DNA of 35,260 bases, taken from the NCBI GenBank assembly GCA_910577685.1, contig CAJTOH010000040.1, positions 1-35,260 of the forward strand, read 5' to 3'. The translations under genes were made by a program, and so were the position numbers. A model generated the notes under the pieces. That model was given only the letters and a program-made list of their open reading frames with translations, searched no databases and had not been told where the DNA came from. Positions 26,315-31,904 of the stretch are shown here, piece by piece. Every line of letters starts with the position of its first letter. Positions within the stretch are counted from its first letter, which is position 1. Source of the stretch: an uncultured Dorea sp. Its GTDB lineage: Bacteria > Bacillota > Clostridia > Lachnospirales > Lachnospiraceae.

Positions 26315-27739
26315 TCAACACCCCCTGATAATTTCTGTTAGCGCCTCTTTCAAGGAGAGGATCTCGTCTTCCGTTGTCAGCTCCGATATGCAGTAGAGCG
26401 CGCTCTGTCCATACTGCGGAAAATCTTTACTGAGATCTTTCCCGCCGAAAATATGTTTCGAAAGAAGGGCCTGATTAATCTGGGCGGCCGTCATTTTGGT
26501 TTGGTCAAAGTTAATTACAAATTCCTGAAAATTACTGCCGCCGAATGGATTAACCGTGATTTTATCGACCTTTGACAACTGCCTGATAGCGTAGGCGGTT
26601 TTCTGCAGAATGGTTTCGCCCAGTTCATACATTCCCCGGGGACCCATGCTTGCCAGATATATGCCGGCCGTAATGCCCCACAGCCCTGTTTCCGTACCGA
26701 AATATTCCCGCGCTTTTTCCCGGCTTCCGTGGGAGCAGCGGTAATTCATAGCCCGTCCCCAACCGTAACGGCCCTCCTGAGAAGTCTTGGCGATGCCGTA
26801 CATATAGGTGGGAAATTGTTCCATAAGCTCAAGCCTCTGCTGGCATGCGATAAAACCTGCCTGTCCGCCCCCGAACTGCATATGCATGCCAAGGGGCTGG
26901 ATGTCTCCGCATAAGAGGTCCGCGCCCAGATTCGCCGGACTTTCTACGATGCCCAGTGAAGCGACCTCCGGCTGCGCGATGCACAGAGCGTCGTAGCTGT
27001 GGGCAAGGGACGCGATCTGCTGGGCCTGTATCTCAAAAAAGCCAAGATAAGAAGGATTTTCGTAAAATACGGCCGCGGCATTTCCCGGTTTAAGTTTTGC
27101 TTCCAGAGCATGAAGGTCCATGAGTCCCGTCGCTTTGTCACAGTCGATTTGAACGACTTTCGCTGCATTACGGCAGTAGGCGCATGCCTGAGAATAGATT
27201 TCAGGGTTCATGGTAGAGGGGACCAGGACAACGTCTTTGGGACGTCCCTGTGCTTCCTTTACCCGGAGGGCGATGCGTAAGGCGGAAGAAACCGACTGTC
27301 CTGCGTCGTAGGTCGTATAGCTTACTACGTCCGTATCAAGCAGTTCTGCCATCATGCTGGCGTACTCGAAGATGGCCTGCATCTTCCCATGGTCGGAATA
27401 AGTGTCTCCGCAGTATGCGGTTAAAAATTCTCCCCGGGAATTCAGTTCGTCACAGATAGCAGGAACCTGATGCCGGTAGCAGCCGGCTCCGAGAAAACTT
27501 GCGTACGTTTCTGTGGTGACATTCTTTCTTAGAATTCCCATCACATGTTTCCGCAGCTCGTACTCGCTGACGATCGGTTCCGGAAGATCCAGCCGTTCTT
27601 TGTATAAAAGATCGTCCGGAATGAGGCTTTTGTAGATTTCTTCAACGCTGCCGACCCCGATTTCGTCAAGCATGCTTTTCTTGATTGCGGGTACGCTGTT
27701 CGGCATGTATGGGTGGATAAAATCCTTATTTTTTCTCAA
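26315..27739 (-). CDS. gcvPA: Glycine decarboxylase (P protein) subunit 1
   Basis: A 474-residue partner of gcvPB. It has the aminotransferase-like fold of the family but no PLP lysine of its own. Recognisable blocks are HPYMPNSVPAIKKSMLDEIGV at the start (similar to RYIPNT...EMLEAIGV in homologues), FLGAGCYRHQVPA, TTYDAGQSVSSALRIALR and the glycine-rich MQFGGGQAGFIA. The start codon is TTG with AAAGGAG 8 nt upstream; the N-terminal extension is about 12 residues. It starts 14 nt behind the EndoQ-UvrD gene stop and has no glycine riboswitch in front. Confidence 0.95.
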   Translation of the reverse strand: MRKNKDFIHPYMPNSVPAIKKSMLDEIGVGSVEEIYKSLIPDDLLYKERLDLPEPIVSEYELRKHVMGILRKNVTTETYASFLGAGCYRHQVPAICDELNSRGEFLTAYCGDTYSDHGKMQAIFEYASMMAELLDTDVVSYTTYDAGQSVSSALRIALRVKEAQGRPKDVVLVPSTMNPEIYSQACAYCRNAAKVVQIDCDKATGLMDLHALEAKLKPGNAAAVFYENPSYLGFFEIQAQQIASLAHSYDALCIAQPEVASLGIVESPANLGADLLCGDIQPLGMHMQFGGGQAGFIACQQRLELMEQFPTYMYGIAKTSQEGRYGWGRAMNYRCSHGSREKAREYFGTETGLWGITAGIYLASMGPRGMYELGETILQKTAYAIRQLSKVDKITVNPFGGSNFQEFVINFDQTKMTAAQINQALLSKHIFGGKDLSKDFPQYGQSALYCISELTTEDEILSLKEALTEIIRGC

Positions 27740-27752
27740 ACTATCATCTCCT

Positions 27753-30700
27753 TTACTTCATAAAATCAAACAGATTCATCTGCTTGCCGTTTTCCTCGTT
27801 TTTCCACTGGCGGGCCTTTTCCCTTTGAAGCAGTTCTTTGGGCAAATCCTCTAAAAAAGAGGATTCTTCTTTTGTAGTGGTAAGGATGAGGGTTTCCTGC
27901 GCTCTGGTGATACCTACATAGAATAGCCGGCGTTCCTCCTCTCTATCGGCGATCTGTTTTTCGGCTTCAAAGGGTATAAGTCCTTTTCTGGCTCCGAAGA
28001 TCAGAACCGCCGGAAATTCCAGCCCTTTTGAGCCGTGCAGGGTCATCAGTGTGACGGCTCCGGATTTGTACTGTTTGTCCCCGCAGCGTTTCAGATCGCT
28101 TTCCACACCGAATTCCAGTGCATTTATGAAATCGGCCATTGTAGAGTAGAAAACTGCCGTTTTACATAATTTCTGCATAGCCCTTTTCTTTTCTAACACA
28201 AGATCTGCCATCCATTCCTCAAGGATTTTCAGGGGCTTTTTCTTTTTCAGGAGCGGTTCGTATTTCTCCGCCATATTTTCAAAGATGCTGTTCGTAAGCT
28301 CCCCTTCTTCCAGATTCCACAAAAGTTTCAGGGCGGTCTGTCCGGCCAGCCTGTTTTCAGGATGAAGCAGACTTTGGAAGAAGCAGATGGTCCCCCGTAC
28401 CGACGGCTCTGTCAGATAATCGTCCCGTCCCGACACCACATAAGGGATTCCTTCCTTTTTCAGGCAGGATTCTAACAGGTCCGCCTGACGGTGGGTACGG
28501 TATAGAATCAGAATGTCGTCGAAACTCCGGATGTTTCCTTCCGTTTCCGGGAATATTTCCTGCGCCTCCAGCATACCTATTCCCCCGGCAAGGCGGTTGA
28601 TTTCTTTGGCTATAAAGATGGCTTCCGAAGTCTCGCTGTCCGCCGTCACCAGTCTGACGGGGGTTCCGTCCGGCCTGTTTGGAGTTAAACGCCTTAGGCC
28701 GCCCGGATTCTTTGAAATGATCTCCGAAGCAAGATCAAGGATCTGGGGGGTGGAGCGGTAGTTCTCTTCAAGGGCGATCCGGCGCGCGAAAGAGAATTCT
28801 TCCGTCAGGCGTTCAAAGCATCCCGCGTCGGATCCACGGAAACCGTAAATGGATTGGTCGGGGTCTCCGATGACGAACAGCTCTTTTCCGCCTTTGTTCC
28901 AAGCTTTCACAAGCTGATACTCAAGAGGGCTTATGTCTTGGAACTCGTCTACTAAGAGATAGGAGAAGCGGCCGGGATCCTGATCCGGATCGTCCCGGGT
29001 AATGCGCAGGGCTTCGATCAATATGTCGTCGAAATCCATCAGATTCCATTCCTTAAGAAACTCCTGATATGCGTTAAACGCTTCGTCAAATTTCGGCGGT
29101 AATGTCCCGGTTTCCGAACCTTTGGGACGGTAAGGTCTTGTCTTATAATCGGAAACGGCATTTAAAAAACGGGATGCGCCCATATCCAAATGAAAGGTCT
29201 TTATTAGCTGCGCCGCCAGGTCTTTTGTCTCGGTCTCGCTGGCAAGTAAGGTATCGCTGCCGTTTTCTTTTAAAAGTTTCCATGCTATGGAATGGAAGGT
29301 TCCGATGGTAAGTTTCTTGGCGGCAGAATTTTTCCCGGATTTTTTTCGAACGCGTTCCCGCATTTCTTCAGCCGCTTTGTTTGTGAATGTGACTGCCGTA
29401 ATACAGGAGGGTTTGACCCGCCTCGTCTCTAAAAGATGTAAGATATGGGAGACTAAGGTGTGGGTCTTTCCGGTTCCCGGCCCTGCCGTTACTAAGGTAA
29501 CGCGGTCGACGGCTTCTATGGCGCGGCGCTGGTTTTCATTTACCGCAGGACTCTGGGGGATCTTTGGGGCTTTGGCAATTTCTGCGTCTTTGGTAATTTC
29601 CGCGGCTTTGGTATCTTCCGACGGAGGTTCACAGGTATGCGAAAGGGCAGGTAATCCCTTCAAGTCGGCTGTGGGAGAGGCGCTTGTAAGATCGATTTGT
29701 CCGTCAAACAGGCTTAGCTGGCCGTTTAGGCGGTCAAGCTCTTCCGGGCTGAAAAGGCGTATGGTACCGTACTGCCCGTCAAATCCGGGAATTCTTGTAA
29801 TCTTTCCCTCTCGAAGTCTGCCGATTCCTTCTGAAATCAGAATACCCGACACGCCGCGGATTTCCTCCAGGGGCAGATCACGCAGGATGTGGAATTCCGA
29901 GCCCAGCTTCTTGAGCATGTTCTGATATTCTCTTTGTACTTTGGCGCTTGCAGACGAATATCCTGCGGACGCGCCGATAATTTCCGGCAGAGGAACCAGA
30001 CTTTCGAAGAGCGCGGCATGTTCCTTTTCATATCCCTCGGCTCTGTCCGCTAACTGCTCGATGCGGTGAGATACCCCGATCGTCAGCTTACGGCCGCAGA
30101 CGGGGCAGATACCGCCGTATTTTTCCGCATCCCCGGGGGAGAGGCAGATGCCGCATTTGCGGTGGCCGTCGTAGTGGTATTTCCCTTCCTCCGGGAAGAA
30201 TTCAATCGTTCCCATAAGACCCTTTCCGGTCTGAACGGCGTCTCTTAATCCTTCATAGGATAGAGGAATATCCAGAAGATTCGCCTCCCGCCCGAGTTTG
30301 GCCGGAGAATGTGCGTCCGAATTGGAAATAAGCTGGTAGCGGTCAAGGGCGGAAACCCGCCAGTTCATAGGCGGGTCGGAGGAAAGTCCTGTCTCCATGG
30401 CATGGATATGGCAGGACAGGTCGCCGTAACATTCTTCCACGGAATCAAACCCGGAAAAAGCGCCGAACAGAGAAAAATGCGGCGTCCAGATATGGGCGGG
30501 AACATATATGGACGAAGGACACAATTCCAGAAGAATCTCAAGCAGGTCATGACAGTCCAGCCCCAATATGGGCCTCCCGTCAGAATGAATATTACCGATT
30601 GCTTCCAGCTTCCGGGAGATGATTTCAGCGTCCTCTAAACTCGGCAGCAGGATGAGACTGTGAACTTTGCGCACCTTTCCATATTTTTTGTAAATAGAAC

Positions 30701-30971
30701 TGATTTCTCCGGTAATTACAAAATGAGGCCGGATGGTGTCCGCAAGGAAAGGATCCTCGATCCGGTACTCGTCTTTTAGTACGTAGAGGCCGTTTCCTGC
30801 AGGCGCGAGCTTTTCTTCCAGCTCCTGACGCCATGCCGGATGTGTGAAATCGCCGCTTCCTACGATTCCAATTCCCTTACGTCTGGCCCATAGGTCCAGG
30901 TATTCGGGGGTACAGTCCTTACTGGTTGCCCGGGAATAGCGGGAATGAATATGTAGATCTGCTATATACAT
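27753..30971 (-). CDS. Endonuclease Q-like PHP domain fused to a UvrD/Rep helicase
   Basis: A 1072-residue two-enzyme fusion. Residues 1-410 resemble endonuclease Q, the PHP-type nuclease that nicks 5' of uracil, hypoxanthine and similar damaged bases: metal motif DLHIHS (D5, H7, H9), NSDAHS (D219, H221), and a zinc ribbon C273xxC276...C289xxC292. Residues 478-1072 are an SF1A helicase: Walker A AGPGTGKT (496-503), LLVDEFQD, GDPDQSIYGFRGSD, ENYRST, TLHGSKGLEF and FYVGITRAQ. The linker holds QLSLF (418-422) and the C-terminus has QMNLF; both resemble beta-clamp-binding motifs. I use ATG 30971 because AGAAGG is 6 nt upstream and the predicted transcript starts downstream of the longer ATG at 31007. 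It heads the minus-strand gcv run. Confidence 0.88.
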   Translation of the reverse strand: MYIADLHIHSRYSRATSKDCTPEYLDLWARRKGIGIVGSGDFTHPAWRQELEEKLAPAGNGLYVLKDEYRIEDPFLADTIRPHFVITGEISSIYKKYGKVRKVHSLILLPSLEDAEIISRKLEAIGNIHSDGRPILGLDCHDLLEILLELCPSSIYVPAHIWTPHFSLFGAFSGFDSVEECYGDLSCHIHAMETGLSSDPPMNWRVSALDRYQLISNSDAHSPAKLGREANLLDIPLSYEGLRDAVQTGKGLMGTIEFFPEEGKYHYDGHRKCGICLSPGDAEKYGGICPVCGRKLTIGVSHRIEQLADRAEGYEKEHAALFESLVPLPEIIGASAGYSSASAKVQREYQNMLKKLGSEFHILRDLPLEEIRGVSGILISEGIGRLREGKITRIPGFDGQYGTIRLFSPEELDRLNGQLSLFDGQIDLTSASPTADLKGLPALSHTCEPPSEDTKAAEITKDAEIAKAPKIPQSPAVNENQRRAIEAVDRVTLVTAGPGTGKTHTLVSHILHLLETRRVKPSCITAVTFTNKAAEEMRERVRKKSGKNSAAKKLTIGTFHSIAWKLLKENGSDTLLASETETKDLAAQLIKTFHLDMGASRFLNAVSDYKTRPYRPKGSETGTLPPKFDEAFNAYQEFLKEWNLMDFDDILIEALRITRDDPDQDPGRFSYLLVDEFQDISPLEYQLVKAWNKGGKELFVIGDPDQSIYGFRGSDAGCFERLTEEFSFARRIALEENYRSTPQILDLASEIISKNPGGLRRLTPNRPDGTPVRLVTADSETSEAIFIAKEINRLAGGIGMLEAQEIFPETEGNIRSFDDILILYRTHRQADLLESCLKKEGIPYVVSGRDDYLTEPSVRGTICFFQSLLHPENRLAGQTALKLLWNLEEGELTNSIFENMAEKYEPLLKKKKPLKILEEWMADLVLEKKRAMQKLCKTAVFYSTMADFINALEFGVESDLKRCGDKQYKSGAVTLMTLHGSKGLEFPAVLIFGARKGLIPFEAEKQIADREEERRLFYVGITRAQETLILTTTKEESSFLEDLPKELLQREKARQWKNEENGKQMNLFDFMK

Positions 30972-31002
30972 AAAATACCTTCTTTCGAATATTGCTATAT
31001 CA

Positions 31003-31031
31003 ATCATATGTGCAATGGAGGATTAGGTCAA
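31003..31031 (-). promoter_or_regulatory. Sigma-A promoter of the EndoQ-UvrD/gcv unit
   Basis: On the minus strand, TTGACC (31031-31026) and TATGAT (31008-31003) are 17 bp apart. The expected transcript start is near 30996, about 25 nt before the ATG at 30971. Confidence 0.7.
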
Positions 31032-31057
31032 TAGGGAGGAGAGTATTTGTCGAAAAA
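31026..31057. repeat. Imperfect direct repeat, copy 1
   Basis: GGTCAATAG, a variable 8-9 bp, then TATTTGTCGAAAAA. The second copy is at 31655-31684, about 629 bp away, and the pair brackets the toxin-antitoxin candidate. Confidence 0.7.
31044..31057. promoter_or_regulatory. Spo0A-box-like site upstream of the EndoQ-UvrD promoter
   Basis: TATTTGTCGAAAAA contains the 0A-box core TGTCGAA (31048-31054) with the T- and A-rich flanks of the consensus. It is 13 bp upstream of the -35 of the minus-strand promoter, centred near -55. It is part of an imperfect direct repeat with 31655-31684. Confidence 0.5.
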
Positions 31058-31183
31058 AGATATTCATCAATTGGTACAATGCAGAATCCTTTCCCATTCA
31101 ATCCCTTCGTGGTGTTGTATCGTACCTCTGTTTTAGCGGGTTAGCAAGTGGGAAAAGAAAAAAGAAAAAAGCCCGAAACTATC

Positions 31184-31212
31184 TTGTAGCGTCCGACATT
31201 TTCTGATAAAAT
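31184..31212 (+). promoter_or_regulatory. Promoter of the toxin mRNA
   Basis: TTGTAG (31184-31189) and TAAAAT (31207-31212) are separated by 17 bp. Transcription should start at about 31219-31221, giving a leader of about 105 nt. Confidence 0.6.
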
Positions 31213-31219
31213 CTTAATA

Positions 31220-31326
31220 AGGGTGCTGCCATAACGGTAGGCGGCTAGTCCTTCTGCGGAGGGACTGTGACCCTCCGATTACATAGAAACCTGCGTGTAG
31301 GAATCTAGAAAAGGAGGGCTTTGCCA
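31220..31326 (+). promoter_or_regulatory. Structured 5' leader of the toxin mRNA
   Basis: The leader starts near GGTGCTGCC (31222-31230) and holds GGCTAGTCC (31243-31251). CGGAGGG (31257-31263) pairs over 7 bp with CCCTCCG (31271-31277). The same CCCTCC can pair with the Shine-Dalgarno GGAGGG at 31313-31318. These are two mutually exclusive states, one exposing and one hiding the SD, as is typical of type I toxin mRNAs. Pairing was judged by eye. Confidence 0.55.
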
Positions 31327-31413
31327 ATGTTGACAATGGAAGGTCTGATCGCTGTCATCAGCTTATGCTTGACAGCCTTTGGACTCGGATATGCGAGTAG
31401 GAAGCAAGGATAA
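31327..31413 (+). CDS. 28-residue hydrophobic peptide, candidate type I toxin
   Basis: A short ORF starting MLTMEGLIAVISLCLTAFGL and ending in a basic tail with SRKQG. A single hydrophobic segment (about residues 5-20) plus a charged C-terminus is the usual build of membrane-acting type I toxins and small holin-like toxins. A very strong SD, AAGGAGGG (31311-31318), lies 8 nt before the ATG. It has its own promoter, a structured leader, a shared bidirectional terminator and a convergent antisense promoter. I do not recognise the exact peptide family. It could instead be a small regulatory or leader peptide. Confidence 0.65.
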   Translation: MLTMEGLIAVISLCLTAFGLGYASRKQG

Positions 31414-31424
31414 TAATAAACCAC

Positions 31425-31468
31425 AAAAATAGCTGCCCAGGTCTGGAAAACTTAGCAGCTATTTTTTG
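31425..31468. terminator. Bidirectional terminator shared by toxin and antisense RNA
   Basis: AAAAATAGCTGC (31425-31436) pairs perfectly over 12 bp with GCAGCTATTTTT (31455-31466), with a small CCAG/CTGG hairpin in the loop. T runs are present on both strands, so transcripts from both sides end here and overlap over the stem. Confidence 0.88.
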
Positions 31469-31514
31469 CAACTTATAATTCGGACTAGCCGTCTATCGGC
31501 AGTACCTTTATGTA
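31425..31514 (-). ncRNA. Candidate antisense RNA antitoxin
   Basis: A convergent transcript of about 90 nt is predicted from the promoter at 31548-31520, ending at the shared terminator. It contains no ORF with an SD. Its 5' part carries GGTACTGCC (31506-31498) followed by GGCTAGTCC (31490-31482), the same two blocks in the same order as the toxin leader. It overlaps the toxin mRNA 3' end across the terminator stem. The layout recalls the Fst/par and TxpA/RatA type I modules. Confidence 0.6.
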
Positions 31515-31519
31515 AATAT

Positions 31520-31548
31520 ATCTTAGCAGATTTATATGAAATTGTCAA
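31520..31548 (-). promoter_or_regulatory. Promoter of the antisense RNA
   Basis: On the minus strand, TTGACA (31548-31543) and TAAGAT (31525-31520) are separated by 17 bp. The perfect -35 suggests it is stronger than the toxin promoter, as expected for an antitoxin RNA. Confidence 0.65.
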
Positions 31549-31654
31549 ATCAGGCGGAGTGTTTTCAGCACCGACGCTTAAATTTAGTGTTACAGTCCAC
31601 AGGCAATGTCAGTAAGGTAACTATTCAACTTGCATTTCTGGCAGCCAAACTCCC

Positions 31655-31684
31655 GGTCAATAGATGAGAATATTTGTCGAAAAA
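31655..31684. repeat. Imperfect direct repeat, copy 2
   Basis: GGTCAATAG, 7 variable bases, then TATTTGTCGAAAAA, matching 31026-31057. In this copy the GGTCAA is not followed by a -10 element on the minus strand, so the similarity ends at GGTC. Confidence 0.7.
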
Positions 31685-31694
31685 TGTCGAGCGA
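31673..31694. promoter_or_regulatory. Tandem Spo0A-box-like sites upstream of the secretion cluster
   Basis: TGTCGAA (31675-31681), AAA, TGTCGAG (31685-31691): two 0A-box cores in the same orientation with a 10-bp period, the spacing known for tandem Spo0A binding. They lie 30-46 bp upstream of the -35 of the secretion cluster promoter. Regulation by Spo0A is inference. Confidence 0.5.
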
Positions 31695-31720
31695 ATTTTT
31701 TTGAAAGATTTTGGAAGTTA

Positions 31721-31749
31721 TTGACAAAAATAAGGGAATCATGTATGAT
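31721..31749 (+). promoter_or_regulatory. Promoter of the type VIIb-like cluster
   Basis: TTGACA (31721-31726) and TATGAT (31744-31749) are separated by 17 bp. The predicted start is near 31756, giving an untranslated leader of about 150 nt. Confidence 0.75.
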
Positions 31750-31755
31750 AAGTCT

Positions 31756-31904
31756 CACATACATATAGTGTTGTTCAACACATCATATTTTATTTCAGAT
31801 CAGATCGTTGATGAATCTGTATTGAAGGATCCAATCGGATACTTTCAATTCCAAAGAAACCCATGTGAATGAAAAGAATTGAAAATTGAAAAAGGAAGGA
31901 GAAG
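31756..31904 (+). promoter_or_regulatory. Long untranslated leader with two hairpins
   Basis: GTGTTG-TT-CAACAC (31768-31781) is a perfect small hairpin. ATTGAAGGATCC (31821-31832) can pair with GGATACTTTCAAT (31837-31849) with a bulge. Neither has a T run, so they are not terminators. I match no known riboswitch. Confidence 0.4.

Noticed and set aside
27740..27752. Glycine riboswitch in front of gcvPA
   Set aside because: Only 13 nt separate gcvPA from the upstream gene; no aptamer can fit.
29287..29925. 212-codon open frame on the plus strand
   Set aside because: It is antisense to the EndoQ-UvrD linker and helicase motifs; no independent support.
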